Source: an uncultured Flavihumibacter sp. (GTDB lineage Bacteria; Bacteroidota; Bacteroidia; Chitinophagales; Chitinophagaceae). From it: DNA of 59,046 bases. A program made the position numbers and the translations under genes. The notes under the pieces were generated by a model. It made no database searches. It had not been told where the DNA came from and was given only the letters and a program-made list of their open reading frames with translations. The DNA is taken from assembly GCA_946482545.1 (NCBI GenBank), contig CAMLRX010000006.1, positions 1-59,046 on the forward strand, in the 5' to 3' direction. Below, one piece after another: positions 17,901 to 28,511 of this stretch. Every line of letters starts with the position of its first letter. Within the stretch, counting starts at the first letter, position 1.

Positions 17901-20282
17901 TCAATTCCTGATGGGCTTGCCTCCTTTCAGCACGCTTTGTATCCGTTCCAGTGTTTTCTTTTCACCGCAAAGTGAAAGAAACGCTTCACGTTCCAGGTTT
18001 AACAGGTATTGCTCCGACACTTGTGTGGGTTCACTCAGGTCGCCACCGCACATGACATACGCCAGTTTCTTGGCTACCACCACATCATGATCGGTGGCAT
18101 AATTGCCGCGCCACATCCCGTTGATACCCGCATATAAAGCGCCGAGCGCGGAACGGCCTGGAACGAGGATATCCGTCCTTTGCAACGGTTGCGCATACCC
18201 TTTATCGAACAACTCAATTACGGCTTTTTTCGCATCCGATATGCGCCGTTCCTGGTTGATGCTGATTTCGTCTATCCCTTTCCGGTAAACACCTATATCA
18301 AATCCTTCCTGGGCCGAAGTGGCCACTTTGGCCGTGGCAATATTAAAGAACCGGTGTTTCAGTGTATTAAAATCGGGTTCGTCTTTGTGTAATTCGTCTG
18401 CGGCACGGAGTGCGAACTCCTTGGTTCCACCCCCGCCGGGTATCAGTCCAACCCCCAGTTCAACAAGGCCGGTATAAGTTTCCGCTGCCGGGCAACATTT
18501 ATCCGCGTGCAGACTCAACTCACAGGCGCCACCCAATGCGAGTCCGTGTGGCGCTACCACTACCGGAATGGCTGAATAACGCATACGCATCATCGTTTGC
18601 TGGAACATGCGGATGGCCATATCCAGTTCATCGTAATCCTGTTCTATGGCGAGCATGAAGATCATGCCCACATTGGCACCTGCCGAAAAATTTGCGCCTT
18701 CATTGGCGATTACGAGTCCTTTGTAACTTTTTTCCGCCAGTTCCACTGCCTTCTGCATACCCGACAATACATCCCCGCCAATGCTGCCCATTTTCGTGTT
18801 CCAGCTCAATCCCAGCACATCATCACCCAGGTGCACCAGGTTACAGGACGCATTGCTCCATACTTTCTGGTCCAGGAAACGGTTCATCACGATAAACGCT
18901 TCGCCGCCCGGAACCGGCTTATATCCGCCTGAACTGATATCGTAATAATATTTTTGTCCCTTTTCAACTTTATAGAACCGGGAAATGCCATCGGCCAACA
19001 TCTTTTCCACCCAGGGTGCCACGGCAAATCCGGCTGCTTTCATTTTCTCGGCCGTCTTCTGAACCCCAACGGCATCCCAGGATTCAAATGCGCCAATCTC
19101 CCAGCCAAACCCGGCCATCATGGCATCATCGATGCGGTAGAGTTCATCTGAAATCTCAGGAATACGGTGAGAAATATAAGAGAACAGTCCATAATGGAAC
19201 AGCCGGTAGAATTCAGCGGCCTTATCGCTTCCAGCCAACAGGATGGGTAAGCGCTGGTGCAGGTTATCGATTACTTTGGCCGCTTCCAGGGTTGCGAATT
19301 TTGGCTTCTCCCGCGGGCCGTATTCCAGTGTGGAAAGGTTCAGGGCAAGGATTTCTTTTTCGCCACCTGCCCCTTTCGTTTTTTTGAAAAAACCCTGTCC
19401 TGTTTTATCACCCAGCCATTGTTTGTCCACCATTTGTTGCAGCCAGCCCGGTATTTCAAAAACGGCCCGTTGCTCGTCGTTCGCACAATGTTCCTTCACC
19501 CCATTCGCCACTTTAACAAGCGTATCGATGCCCACCACATCAGCAGTCCTGAAGGTAGCAGATTTGGGACGGCCAATCACCGGACCGGTCAGCGCTTCCA
19601 CGGCATCAATGTTGAGGCCGAGTTGATCTACCAGTCCAAAAATGTGCATGATGCTGTAAACGCCAACCCGGTTGGCTATGAACGCCGGCGTATCCTTACA
19701 CAACACCGTGGCCTTGCCCAAACGCTTATCGCCGTAGGCCAGGAGAAAATCCACCACTGCGGGATCTGTATCGGGCGTAGGTATGATCTCCAACAAACGC
19801 AGGTACCTTGGTGGATTGAAGAAATGCGTTCCGCAGAAATGCTTTTTAAAATCATCGGTACGGCCTTCGGCCATGAGGTGAATGGGAATACCCGAAGTAT
19901 TGGAGGTAACCAATGTACCTGGTTTTCTGAACTGTTCTACCTGGTCGAAAACGGTCTTTTTAATATCGAGTCTTTCCACCACCACTTCTATGATCCAGTC
20001 ACAATCGGCGATCCGTTTCATGTCGTCCTCGAAATTGCCGGTGGAGATATTTTTCAGAAAAGAAGGATGGTAAAGTGGGGAAGGATTGCTTTTCACCGCC
20101 GACTGAAGCGCGTCGTTTACCAGTTTATTGCGATCTGATTTTTTATCGGAACCGGCGGCTTCTTTGGGAACGATGTCCAGCAACAGCACCTGGTGGCCGG
20201 TTCCGGCGAAATGACAGGCAATTCTTGAACCCATTACGCCACTTCCCAATACGGCCACTTTCTTGATGATTCTCTTTTCCAT
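17901..20282 (-). CDS. 3-hydroxyacyl-CoA dehydrogenase / enoyl-CoA hydratase fusion (FadN-type)
   Basis: The 793-residue fusion carries the dehydrogenase first. KKVAVLGSGVMGSRIACHFA (about 8-27) is the NAD site. NTSGIPI and FCGTHFFNPPRYLRLLEIIP follow, and then the 3HCDH C-terminal domains. The enoyl-CoA hydratase (crotonase) domain is C-terminal (about 490-720), with oxyanion-hole segments GANFSAGANVG and HGLALGGACEL and the catalytic region LVELGVGLIPGGGGTKEF. This order is the reverse of E. coli FadB and matches Bacillus FadN in order and length. It catalyses hydration and oxidation in fatty-acid beta-oxidation. No thiolase or acyl-CoA dehydrogenase gene adjoins, unlike the Bacillus fadN operon. 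Confidence 0.92.
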   Translation of the reverse strand: MEKRIIKKVAVLGSGVMGSRIACHFAGTGHQVLLLDIVPKEAAGSDKKSDRNKLVNDALQSAVKSNPSPLYHPSFLKNISTGNFEDDMKRIADCDWIIEVVVERLDIKKTVFDQVEQFRKPGTLVTSNTSGIPIHLMAEGRTDDFKKHFCGTHFFNPPRYLRLLEIIPTPDTDPAVVDFLLAYGDKRLGKATVLCKDTPAFIANRVGVYSIMHIFGLVDQLGLNIDAVEALTGPVIGRPKSATFRTADVVGIDTLVKVANGVKEHCANDEQRAVFEIPGWLQQMVDKQWLGDKTGQGFFKKTKGAGGEKEILALNLSTLEYGPREKPKFATLEAAKVIDNLHQRLPILLAGSDKAAEFYRLFHYGLFSYISHRIPEISDELYRIDDAMMAGFGWEIGAFESWDAVGVQKTAEKMKAAGFAVAPWVEKMLADGISRFYKVEKGQKYYYDISSGGYKPVPGGEAFIVMNRFLDQKVWSNASCNLVHLGDDVLGLSWNTKMGSIGGDVLSGMQKAVELAEKSYKGLVIANEGANFSAGANVGMIFMLAIEQDYDELDMAIRMFQQTMMRMRYSAIPVVVAPHGLALGGACELSLHADKCCPAAETYTGLVELGVGLIPGGGGTKEFALRAADELHKDEPDFNTLKHRFFNIATAKVATSAQEGFDIGVYRKGIDEISINQERRISDAKKAVIELFDKGYAQPLQRTDILVPGRSALGALYAGINGMWRGNYATDHDVVVAKKLAYVMCGGDLSEPTQVSEQYLLNLEREAFLSLCGEKKTLERIQSVLKGGKPIRN

Positions 20283-20332
20283 CGGAGGTGTTTTTGATTT
20301 GGCAGGAGCAATCCTGAAAGTCTAATTTCCGT

Positions 20333-20360
20333 AAAAATAGTTAGCTAAACAACTATTTTT
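20333..20360. terminator. Hairpin terminator overlapping the stop codon of the AsmA-like gene
   Basis: AAAAATAGTT (20333-20342) pairs with AACTATTTTT (20351-20360), with an 8-nt loop. The A/T arms give U runs in both directions. The stop codon of the minus-strand AsmA-like gene (20353-20355) lies inside the right arm. Confidence 0.75.
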
Positions 20361-23300
20361 TGTTCTTTTTATTCTTTAGCAGTCCGGCGCTGGTACCCGC
20401 CCCTTTGATGATGATTTTTACCAGGTAGTTAAAGACAGATTTTTCCGTATTGCGCTGGTGTTTAAACACCCCTTTCCGGTATTGGTTGGAATGTTTTACG
20501 AGCAGGTGATCAGCGAGGAAAGTAGCGATGGAAGCGAAGAAACCTTTCTTCTCCATGTTTCCTTTTTTCAGAATGCGCAGGTGAAGGTTCTGGTAACGCA
20601 GCAGCATTTCACCGGTTGCGGTATTTTTATCGGCTGAGGCATTCATGGTCAATTGGGAGAACCGGCCGCTTTTGATATATACCGACCCCAGCGCTGGTAA
20701 CATGGCGTTCAGTCCGGTAAGCATGCCCGGGCCTGCCAGCAGGTACACCTGCATCTGACGGAGGGTATCCAGGTAAGGCTGTTCTATGGACACCTGGAAA
20801 GGAATCTGCTCCATGAACCGGCCCTGCGCGGTCAGAAAAAGCGTATCTCCCGCCTGCGGCGTAGTGGTAACCGGAAAAAGTTGCGCCTTGTTCACTTCTA
20901 AGGTTACAAAGCCTTCTTTGTCAGTTTTATCATTCCATTCGCCATAGGTCACTTTCATATCGCGGGCATTGATTTCCCGGATAGCAATAGGGATTCCGGC
21001 ATCTTCCAGCATTTGCGTAGGCATTTTCTTTTCAGAACCATGCTGGAACGGAAGGCGCTTGTCGCGGTAAGCAGCAATATTTGTTCCGTTCAACTCAAGC
21101 AAATCCGCGGTCCAGGAGGAATCTGGTTGCCTGTTGATATTTTTGAGCCATGAACGACCGCCGCTTGCGGTGATGTAATCCGTTTGAAACACCTGTTGCA
21201 GGAAAAAAGAATCCTTGCTCAACAAGGGTTTCAATTCAAATCCATCTATTGAAATACAGGCTGAATCAGATATGTATTGTGTACCGGTCCATTTCAACTG
21301 ATCCCTTCCATTGCTCCAGAGGCCTTCGTTTACACCGATTTTCCAACCAGGCAACCGCATCATGTCAAAACCGGAAGTTTCTTTTTGGAGGACCAGTTTC
21401 GGGTGGCGCACTTCTATTCCCTTCAGGAAAAGATCATCTGCACCGGGTAAGCTGATGGAGGGTATCGAAACACGTGAAACAGCAACACTGGCTTCGGTGT
21501 TTTTACGCATCGGGATACTGATATTTTCCAGCAATACTTCGGTGGAAAAACGGTAATTGGGCGTTTTACTGCCTGCCAGGTGCAGGTGAAGCGAATCGGA
21601 AAAAGTAGCGGACCTTATGGTGAAAACATCTTCCTGCCCATCAAGTTTTACTCCTGAAAACCGCCACTGCTTTGGGATGTCTGTTAATTGCGGATGCAGT
21701 TCCATACTACCTGTTCCCGTTTCTTTATAAACATGCACCGCAGGATGGTGCAGGGTTAATTCACCGATCGAGAAACTTTTTTTCACGGATCGGGCTTCCG
21801 TGTTTTCCTCAGTGCTTGTGGTGGAGTCAAGAAATAGATGAACTTCGGGCTGGTAGAGGTTCAGGTGTTTCAGATCGATGCTGTTTCCTGTAACGGCGGG
21901 AAGCGGTGCATCTGTTTCCAGGGATTGCATGGTCATATTCAACTGAACACCGGGTTTACGCAATACGAGTGCAGGTTTGGCTATACTGAATGTTCCCTTT
22001 TCAGTGTAGGTGTAGGCGCCGCCGGAGAAAAGTGTTGAGGCATCAGCATAATAAATACTATCGCCCGCCATCGACAACCGGGGAAAACCTGATTGCAGGA
22101 ACCCTGCGTCCATTGGCCTTACATCGCGCAGGTGAAGGTAACGGAACGCAGTCCCGGCACGGGCATTGTTGGGAAGATCGAAGTTGACCCCAGTGTTTTT
22201 CCCGGCAATGGAAGCGATGAAAAGTGACCTCCCGGAACGTTTATCACCATCCGGTCTGCGTTTCAGGGGCCCTGCGGCATAACGTATATTGGCTTTCTCC
22301 CAACTGATGCTTCCCACATTCAGTTGTTGGAGGGAATCTACGGGCACAATGGAAGAAACGGTAAAGCCGTTTGCGGTAGCCTGCAATTGCTGATCGGCAT
22401 CAAAAAGTTCGAGCCTTTCACCGCGCAGCATGGCATCGTCGGGGCGGTAATCGGCTTCACGCATGGCGAGCCGCCACCTGCCGGTACGCAGACTGGCATC
22501 ACGGATATGGAGTTGCCCCACCGATTGCTCCATTTCCCGGCTATTGCTGGCGTAAAGAAGTTGGTTGCCATGCACCATTCCCGATACACCGGTGAATTCG
22601 AAACGGGTTTGCTGGGGCAGTTCAAAATAGAACCGGCCGTTCTCTACACGGATATCCTTTACCGTTACGAGATCGTTCACCACGTCGAGCGCATCGAATA
22701 CGCTGATTTTCGGGCCGCTGCCCGGCGTTGTTTTACGGAAAAACACCGTGGGATCGGTAAGCGTAACATCCTCGGCTACGATCTTTTTGTCGAAAAGAAG
22801 GGCCTGCCAGTCGATGCCGTTCAGGGTGAGCAAAGGAATATTGTGGTCCCGAAAAGGTTGTCCCGGCTTTTGTAGATGTGTCTTGATGGCCACGTTTTCA
22901 AGCCGGAGGGTTTGGTCTTCCAGGCCGATGCTGCTGAGTTTGATCTGGTAAACACTATCAGGACTGTAAGATTCGTAATTGTTTGCTTCCAATACGAACC
23001 TGTCCACCCGCAACGGACTGGCACCATCAGGATCAATGTGAAGACCATCCATTTCAATAAGCCTGTTGTCTCCTTTGAAGGTGATCTCCTTTTCCTGTTT
23101 ACCACCTTTCAATTGCACTTCGGCGTTGCGTAATCCTACATACCGGAGTTCCATTGAAGTACCGATATCGTTGAGTACCTCCCGAAGGGATAATTTTTTC
23201 TTTTCCCCGCTGGGTGGGAGCAACGACAAACGGAGTTTAGGGCTGGAGCAATAAACCGAGTCCGCAACAATGGTTTCATCGTTGTACAAAGCAGCGAAAT

Positions 23301-24099
23301 CGATCCGGATCAGCCGGATGGAATCGAAGGCTGCTTTCAGTTGGTTGCCCTCTCCTTCGGGCCGGAGGGATTGAATATAGAAACTGTCGATACTGATGAG
23401 TTGCGCCTTCATGTTGATGTTGAAGCGTGCAAAGCCCAGTCGTTGCCTGCCGCCCGGCAGGTCGATGTGCTGGTTACGGGTATTGAAGCGGATGTTCTCC
23501 GCGAAAAAAGGTCGTTCCGGACTGGTGCTGTCGCTGATGTTAAGGTTATCGATCTGGAAATCGATATTGGAGATGACCGTTTCAGTGTGGGGCGTGCTGC
23601 TGTTGTCTTTCAGAACGAACTTTCCGTTCAGCAGGTGCATCTCCCGTATCTGTAACTTCTGAAGTGTTTGTGTTATGCCGTTATACACCCTTCCCATTTC
23701 GGTGGAGAGGGATATGTTTTTATTCCGGTTTCGCCGTGCGTTTCGGGTAACCTCAAAAACCGGGGATGCGATCGTGATGCTGTCGATACCCAGTTTTTTC
23801 TGGAAGATGAGTTCCCGGAGTGATAAAAGCCGAAGTCTTATTTCGGGTATCTGGAACCGGTAGGCGGAAAGCGTATCGTCCGGATCATTGTAAAGAACGG
23901 CGTTCTTCAGCCTGAGCTGGCGTGTCCGGTAATTATAGTTGATCTTCTCCAGGTCAAGTTTCACCTTGCCATTGGATTCCCGCCGCACCACTTCACTGAT
24001 CAGTTGTTCCGCATGGTTTACGAGCCAGAAGTGCATCGCCGCCACCAACAGGCCCAGTGCAACCACAACAACGAGTATGCGACGGAAGATTTTTTTCAT
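20353..24099 (-). CDS. AsmA-like very large envelope protein, 1248 residues
   Basis: One N-terminal membrane anchor (IFRRILVVVVALGLLVAAMHFWLV, about 4-27) is followed by about 1200 residues of soluble sequence predicted rich in beta-strand, with repeated patterns such as INYNYRTRQLRLKNAVL and FALENVAIK-like segments. This layout is that of AsmA/TamB-like bridge proteins, which are proposed to carry lipids between membranes. I see no catalytic motif. The tail is basic (HSNQYRKGVFKHQRNTEK...LKNKKNKK). It lies between metG and the FadN-type gene on the same strand, 85 bp after metG, with a terminator at its own end. The family call rests on architecture and the N-terminal region only. Confidence 0.65.
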   Translation of the reverse strand: MKKIFRRILVVVVALGLLVAAMHFWLVNHAEQLISEVVRRESNGKVKLDLEKINYNYRTRQLRLKNAVLYNDPDDTLSAYRFQIPEIRLRLLSLRELIFQKKLGIDSITIASPVFEVTRNARRNRNKNISLSTEMGRVYNGITQTLQKLQIREMHLLNGKFVLKDNSSTPHTETVISNIDFQIDNLNISDSTSPERPFFAENIRFNTRNQHIDLPGGRQRLGFARFNINMKAQLISIDSFYIQSLRPEGEGNQLKAAFDSIRLIRIDFAALYNDETIVADSVYCSSPKLRLSLLPPSGEKKKLSLREVLNDIGTSMELRYVGLRNAEVQLKGGKQEKEITFKGDNRLIEMDGLHIDPDGASPLRVDRFVLEANNYESYSPDSVYQIKLSSIGLEDQTLRLENVAIKTHLQKPGQPFRDHNIPLLTLNGIDWQALLFDKKIVAEDVTLTDPTVFFRKTTPGSGPKISVFDALDVVNDLVTVKDIRVENGRFYFELPQQTRFEFTGVSGMVHGNQLLYASNSREMEQSVGQLHIRDASLRTGRWRLAMREADYRPDDAMLRGERLELFDADQQLQATANGFTVSSIVPVDSLQQLNVGSISWEKANIRYAAGPLKRRPDGDKRSGRSLFIASIAGKNTGVNFDLPNNARAGTAFRYLHLRDVRPMDAGFLQSGFPRLSMAGDSIYYADASTLFSGGAYTYTEKGTFSIAKPALVLRKPGVQLNMTMQSLETDAPLPAVTGNSIDLKHLNLYQPEVHLFLDSTTSTEENTEARSVKKSFSIGELTLHHPAVHVYKETGTGSMELHPQLTDIPKQWRFSGVKLDGQEDVFTIRSATFSDSLHLHLAGSKTPNYRFSTEVLLENISIPMRKNTEASVAVSRVSIPSISLPGADDLFLKGIEVRHPKLVLQKETSGFDMMRLPGWKIGVNEGLWSNGRDQLKWTGTQYISDSACISIDGFELKPLLSKDSFFLQQVFQTDYITASGGRSWLKNINRQPDSSWTADLLELNGTNIAAYRDKRLPFQHGSEKKMPTQMLEDAGIPIAIREINARDMKVTYGEWNDKTDKEGFVTLEVNKAQLFPVTTTPQAGDTLFLTAQGRFMEQIPFQVSIEQPYLDTLRQMQVYLLAGPGMLTGLNAMLPALGSVYIKSGRFSQLTMNASADKNTATGEMLLRYQNLHLRILKKGNMEKKGFFASIATFLADHLLVKHSNQYRKGVFKHQRNTEKSVFNYLVKIIIKGAGTSAGLLKNKKNKK

Positions 24100-24184
24100 G
24101 GTAAAGCGGTAAACAAGACGGGAAGATTCACCTGATGCAAGTAAATCTTCCGGCCTACTGAAAATACGACAATCCGGGCATTTA

Positions 24185-26305
24185 TCAGCTTACGCCACTC
24201 CCGGGCGCGATGGAAGTACCGGGCTGCACGAAATGTAACTTCCCGTTTTCTTCCGCCATCAGGATCATCCCATTGCTTTCAATCCCCCTCATTTTTCTTG
24301 GTGCCAGGTTCACTACCACTACCACCTGCTGCCCGATAATCTGCTCCGGAGCAAAATGCAGCGCGATCCCTGATACGATGGTTCTTTTCTCAAAGCCCAG
24401 GTCCACTTCCAGTTTCAGGAGTTTATCGGCTTTCTCCACTTTTTCAGCCTGCAAAATGGTTCCTACCTTCAGTTCTATCTTCGCGAAATCATCAAATACG
24501 ATGGTTTCTTTTTCGCCTTCCCGTTTATTGACTTCCACAGTTTCCTTTTTTTCTTCCTGCTTGTTTTCAGTTGCGACGGGCTTTACCAGTCCCGCACGTA
24601 ATTTCTCCACCTGCGCCTCAACTTCCGCGTCTTCGATTTTACGGAAAAGCAGTTCCGGGGCGCGGAGCGTATAGCCCACACTCAGCAGTTTTGTTTTCCC
24701 CGCATTCTCCCAATCCAGCATTTTCTCCACTACTTTCATCATGCCGCACATTTTCCTGGCCGTGAACGGCAGGAAAGGATTGATGAGAATGGACAGATTA
24801 GCCGTGAGTTGCAGGCATATATGCAGGCAATTATCGATCAGTTGCTGCCCTACCCCATTGCCATATTTTTCGGAGTCCGGGTTGTTTTTAAGTTCCTTAT
24901 CAATCAGCCAGGGCCCTTTGTCCTGCATGTATTTGTTCCCTTTCCTGGCAAGGTCGATCACATCAAAGAGCGCATCACGGAAGCGGTATTCTTCCAGGTT
25001 CTTTTCCACGCGACCCCGTGCCGCATCAAATTCCGCGAGCATATTTTTATCGGCGTCATCCAGCAATGCTTCATGCAATGGCGGCACTTTACCACCGCAG
25101 AGTTTGTGCATCAGCACAAAGGTCCTGTTTACGAAGTTTCCGAAAATGGCTACCAGTTCCGAGTTGTTCCGGTCCTGAAAATCTTTCCAGGTAAAATCGT
25201 TGTCTTTGGTTTCGGGGGCGTTACTGCAGAGCACGTAGCGGAGAATGTCCTGCTGATCGGGGAAGTCGTTGATATAATCGTTCACCCATACCGCCCAGTT
25301 CCGGCTGGTGGAAACTTTATCTCCTTCGATGTTGAGGAATTCATTGGCGGGCACGTTTTCGGGCAGCACATAACCTCCATGTGCCTTCAGCATGGCGGGG
25401 AAGATGATACAGTGGAAAACGATGTTATCCTTACCGATGAAATGCACCAGTTTGGTATCTTCCTGCTGCCAGTAATCCGCCCATTGTTCTGTCAGTTCTT
25501 TTGTGGCGCTGATGTAACCTATAGGCGCATCGAACCAAACGTACAGCACCTTGCCTTCTGCATCCGGGAGCGGCACTTTCACCCCCCAGTTGCTGTCGCG
25601 GGTCATCGCACGGGATTGAAGTCCGTTATCAAGCCAGCTTTTGCACTGACCGAAAACATTGTTCTTCCATTCCGTATGTTCTTCCAGTATCCATTTCTTC
25701 AGGAAAGACTCATAATTCTGTAGCGGGAAATACCAGTGTTTGGTTTTTCTTTTCACAGGCACCGCGTCACTCAAGGCACTTTTGGGATTGATCAGTTGCT
25801 CCGGGCTCAGTGAGGTGCCGCATTTCTCACATTGGTCCCCGTAAGCATTAGGGTTACTGCAAATGGGACAGGTTCCGGTGATGTACCGGTCGGCCAGGAA
25901 CGTATTCTTCTCTTCATCGTAGAACTGTTCGGTTTCTTTCTCTTCAAAAAGTCCCTCATCGTACAACTTTTTAAAGAACGCGGAAGAAGTTTCGTGGTGT
26001 ACCGGGTTAGAGGTACGGGAAAAAATATCGAAAGAAATGCCCATGGCGGCGAAGCTGTCTTTAATAAGCGCATGGTATTTGTCCACCACCTGTTGCGGCG
26101 TAATGCCTTCCTTCATAGCACGGATGGTAATGGGAACACCATGTTCATCGCTTCCGCAGATGAATTTAATATCCTGCTTCCTGGCTCTCTGGTAACGCAC
26201 ATAGATATCCGCAGGAAGGTAACAACCTGCCAGGTGGCCAATGTGCACAGGGCCATTCGCATAAGGAAGGGCGGCGGTAACCAGGTATCTCTTAAAATCT
26301 TTCAT
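24185..26305 (-). CDS. metG: Methionyl-tRNA synthetase with C-terminal tRNA-binding domain
   Basis: The 706-residue class-I synthetase charges tRNA-Met. HIGH is in [11 protein letters not shown] (about 18-28) and the KMSKS loop reads [10 protein letters not shown] (about 330). A zinc knuckle is visible in [20 protein letters not shown]. The helical anticodon-binding domain follows. The last 110 residues form an EMAP/Trbp111-like tRNA-binding OB fold ([31 protein letters not shown]). A lysine/glutamate-rich linker (about 575-600) joins the two. Length is as expected for the long MetG type. A plus-strand frame covering 24809-25723 is only its antisense shadow. Confidence 0.98.
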   Translation of the reverse strand: MKDFKRYLVTAALPYANGPVHIGHLAGCYLPADIYVRYQRARKQDIKFICGSDEHGVPITIRAMKEGITPQQVVDKYHALIKDSFAAMGISFDIFSRTSNPVHHETSSAFFKKLYDEGLFEEKETEQFYDEEKNTFLADRYITGTCPICSNPNAYGDQCEKCGTSLSPEQLINPKSALSDAVPVKRKTKHWYFPLQNYESFLKKWILEEHTEWKNNVFGQCKSWLDNGLQSRAMTRDSNWGVKVPLPDAEGKVLYVWFDAPIGYISATKELTEQWADYWQQEDTKLVHFIGKDNIVFHCIIFPAMLKAHGGYVLPENVPANEFLNIEGDKVSTSRNWAVWVNDYINDFPDQQDILRYVLCSNAPETKDNDFTWKDFQDRNNSELVAIFGNFVNRTFVLMHKLCGGKVPPLHEALLDDADKNMLAEFDAARGRVEKNLEEYRFRDALFDVIDLARKGNKYMQDKGPWLIDKELKNNPDSEKYGNGVGQQLIDNCLHICLQLTANLSILINPFLPFTARKMCGMMKVVEKMLDWENAGKTKLLSVGYTLRAPELLFRKIEDAEVEAQVEKLRAGLVKPVATENKQEEKKETVEVNKREGEKETIVFDDFAKIELKVGTILQAEKVEKADKLLKLEVDLGFEKRTIVSGIALHFAPEQIIGQQVVVVVNLAPRKMRGIESNGMILMAEENGKLHFVQPGTSIAPGSGVS

Positions 26306-26350
26306 CCGTATATTTTTTCTCTTTCTTTAATGATTGTTCCGGCCGGAAAT

Positions 26351-26376
26351 AAAAAAGCATCCCATTTCCGGGATGC
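26351..26376 (-). terminator. Terminator between the small lipoprotein gene and metG
   Basis: On the minus strand GCATCCC and GGGATGC (26370-26376 and 26357-26363) form a 7-bp stem followed by a T6 run (26356-26351). It ends the lipoprotein transcript before metG. Confidence 0.85.
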
Positions 26377-26400
26377 AAAATTACCTCATGGAAAGCACAT

Positions 26401-26901
26401 CTACTTAAATTCCGTTTTTTTCCTGGTCAGTTCCTGGGGAATAAACGGTTCGGTACCCGGTGTTTTCCACTCTTTCACCTTTCCGTTGATGTTCTGGTAG
26501 GCGGCTATTTTTCCTGTTTCCGGTTCTACCACCACATATCCGATCCCTTTCACAGCATCATCAGGTAGTACGCCCCAGGTATAATAAACTTTGTCTTTTT
26601 TAAGTGGCGTGGCCTCACTCATGGCTTCCCGGAAAGCGGCGTAATCGGCACCGAGTAGTTTTTCGAGGTCGGAACGGAAAGGCTGCGTATCCCAAAGTCC
26701 GCTGCTGGCGGGACGCTGGTCAAGCATTTTACCGAAATCAGCATAGTCGAGGTGAACGCCGCTGTCTTCTATGGCCTGGTTCACCATGCTTTCCATACTG
26801 GCCACGGCAACTGTATCGGCGGGCTCTTTGGTACGTTCAGGCGTGTTGTTGCAGGCTGCAAAAAAAAGAAAGGATACGGGAATAAGGATAGTAGGCTTCA
26901 T
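26401..26901 (-). CDS. Hypothetical lipoprotein, 166 residues
   Basis: The N-terminus MKPTILIPVSFLFFAACNNTPE is a lipoprotein signal with the lipobox FAAC at C17. The mature part is acidic and soluble, with no motif I recognise; the segment GYVVVEPETGKIAAYQNINGKVKEW looks like a small beta-sheet domain. It is probably anchored in the outer or inner membrane. It is flanked by a terminator before metG and is divergent from the LD-carboxypeptidase operon, so it seems to be transcribed alone. Its function is unknown. Confidence 0.7.
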   Translation of the reverse strand: MKPTILIPVSFLFFAACNNTPERTKEPADTVAVASMESMVNQAIEDSGVHLDYADFGKMLDQRPASSGLWDTQPFRSDLEKLLGADYAAFREAMSEATPLKKDKVYYTWGVLPDDAVKGIGYVVVEPETGKIAAYQNINGKVKEWKTPGTEPFIPQELTRKKTEFK

Positions 26902-26944
26902 ATTGATGGTTTTATGGTGAAGTGTAACTCAATTGTGTGTACAT

Positions 26945-26998
26945 CCGTATTTTAGTGATGCCGAAAAGCAACTTCGCTTTGCGGGTTTTAAACACCGG
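26945..26998. repeat. Intergenic palindromic element with CCGTATTTTAG edge
   Basis: It begins CCGTATTTTAG (26945-26955) and ends AAACACCGG (26990-26998). Inside is a hairpin CCGAAAAGC/GCTTTGCGG (26961-26969, 26976-26984; one mismatch, 6-nt loop). Related edges occur at 31917-31953, and more weakly at 33517-33548 and 53350-53376. It lies between two divergent genes, so it is not a terminator. Confidence 0.4.
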
Positions 26999-27000
26999 TT

Positions 27001-28035
27001 ATGCTTCGTTCCGACTTCCTGCTCCGTTTTTTCACTGGTATTCCCTTCCTGAAAAAGGCGGAATCGCTTTTCCCTGCAACAATCTTTTCGGAAACCGGTT
27101 CATGCATTCAGCCTCCATTCCTGCAAAAAGGGGACCAAATCGGTATTCCAAGTCCTGCCGGTTATATGTTTCCCGAAGAACTTGTCCCCGCAATGCGGCT
27201 CATGGAAAGTTGGGGCTTCCGGCCAGTGCCGGGAAAAGGCATCGGACAACAATGGGGCAATATGGGCGGGGAGGATATGCTTCGGAAAAACGATTTCCAG
27301 GAAATGCTCGACAACCCTGAAATCAAAGCGATTCTCTGCGCAAGAGGCGGCTATGGACTGATCCGGTTCATTGATAAACTTGATTTCTCTGCTTTCAGGC
27401 GCCATCCCAAGTGGATCATAGGTTTCAGCGATATTACCGTATTACATGCCCACCTGAACAAACAGGTGCGTGCCGCTGCCATCCACGCCAAAATGTGCAA
27501 CAGCATCCCTGTGGCATTGGCCGAAGCCGATCCGGATGTGCGCAAATCCATCCTGGCATTGCGGCCATTGCTTACCGGAGAAAAAATTCAATACGAAGCG
27601 CCAACACATCCCGCCAATGTTCCGGGGAAAGCCAGGGGCGAACTGGTTGGGGGCAACCTCTCCGTGCTATATGGCATGATCGGTTCCGTTTCCATGCCTT
27701 CCACCCGCGGCAAAATATTATTCCTGGAAGACGCAGGAGAATACCTCTACCATTATGACCGAATGTGCTGGAGCCTGGAGCGCGCCGGCATCTTCAAAGG
27801 GTTAGCCGGGTTAATATTGGGCGGCTTCAGGGTGAAGCCATCAGAAGATCCCAAAGAAGAGTTCCCGCTTTCCGTGCCGGAAATCATTCTTGAAAAGGTG
27901 AAAAAATACCATTTCCCGGTGGCGTTCGATTTTCCAACAGGACACCAGAAATACAATATGCCCCTGAAATGCGGTGCCGTTCATGAACTGGTGGTGACCC
28001 AAAACGGGAGCCGATTACAGGAAATTTTACTTTAG
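27001..28035 (+). CDS. LD-carboxypeptidase (peptidase S66, LdcA-like), copy 1
   Basis: The 344-residue protein belongs to family S66. Enzymes of this family remove the terminal D-Ala from muropeptide tetrapeptides during cell-wall recycling. The catalytic serine lies in WIIGFSDITVLHAHL (about 140), the glutamate in FLEDAGEYLYHYDRM (about 245) and the histidine in DFPTGHQKYNMPLKCG. Family homology begins at FLQKGDQIGIPSPAGYM, so the first 40 residues are an extra N-terminal segment. No other ATG, GTG or TTG is in frame before residue 60, so the 27001 ATG or a non-standard start must be used. It heads an operon with dut (9-bp gap), the DUF4292 gene and the EnvC-like gene. A second copy is at 32448-33374. 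Confidence 0.88.
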   Translation: MLRSDFLLRFFTGIPFLKKAESLFPATIFSETGSCIQPPFLQKGDQIGIPSPAGYMFPEELVPAMRLMESWGFRPVPGKGIGQQWGNMGGEDMLRKNDFQEMLDNPEIKAILCARGGYGLIRFIDKLDFSAFRRHPKWIIGFSDITVLHAHLNKQVRAAAIHAKMCNSIPVALAEADPDVRKSILALRPLLTGEKIQYEAPTHPANVPGKARGELVGGNLSVLYGMIGSVSMPSTRGKILFLEDAGEYLYHYDRMCWSLERAGIFKGLAGLILGGFRVKPSEDPKEEFPLSVPEIILEKVKKYHFPVAFDFPTGHQKYNMPLKCGAVHELVVTQNGSRLQEILL

Positions 28036-28044
28036 TTTTGCCGC

Positions 28045-28488
28045 ATGCGTACACTTTCTGTAAAAATCATCAACCAATCTAAATACGATCTGCCCTCCTA
28101 CGCCACTTCCGGCTCCGCCGGGATGGACCTGAGAGCAAACATAGAAACAGCGCTCGTACTGCAGCCCATGGAACGCCAACTGGTGCCCACCGGACTTTTT
28201 ATGGAACTGCCCGACGGCTACGAAGCGCAGGTACGACCACGGAGCGGACTCGTCATCAAACAAGGCTTGACCTGCCTGAATAGCCCCGGCACCATTGATG
28301 CCGATTACAGGGGAGAAATAAAAGTAATCCTGGTGAACCTTTCAGGGGAACAACAGACCATACAACCCGGGGACCGTATTGCACAAATGGTGGTACAACC
28401 CGTTACCCGCGTGGAATGGGAACCCGTGGCCGCCATCAATGAAACGGAACGCAACGCTGGTGGATTTGGTCACACCGGCAAGGCCTGA
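28045..28488 (+). CDS. dut: dUTP diphosphatase
   Basis: The 147-residue trimeric dUTPase hydrolyses dUTP to dUMP and pyrophosphate. This keeps uracil out of DNA and feeds thymidylate synthesis. All five motifs are present: [35 protein letters not shown] with the catalytic aspartate, RIAQMVV, and the C-terminal GGFGHTGKA arm. Size and motif spacing are standard. It sits second in an operon of envelope genes, 9 bp after the LD-carboxypeptidase and 23 bp before the DUF4292 lipoprotein gene. I take this as simple genomic packing rather than a functional link. Confidence 0.97.
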   Translation: MRTLSVKIINQSKYDLPSYATSGSAGMDLRANIETALVLQPMERQLVPTGLFMELPDGYEAQVRPRSGLVIKQGLTCLNSPGTIDADYRGEIKVILVNLSGEQQTIQPGDRIAQMVVQPVTRVEWEPVAAINETERNAGGFGHTGKA

Positions 28489-28511
28489 TTTTTTAAGTTA
28501 GTACCATAAAA

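Noticed and set aside
19257..20138. 293-codon plus-strand open frame opposite the FadN-type gene
   Set aside because: It is a shadow of the well-supported 793-residue fusion enzyme.
24809..25723. 304-codon plus-strand open frame opposite metG
   Set aside because: metG is intact on the other strand with all motifs; the antisense translation has no recognisable domain and arises from codon bias.
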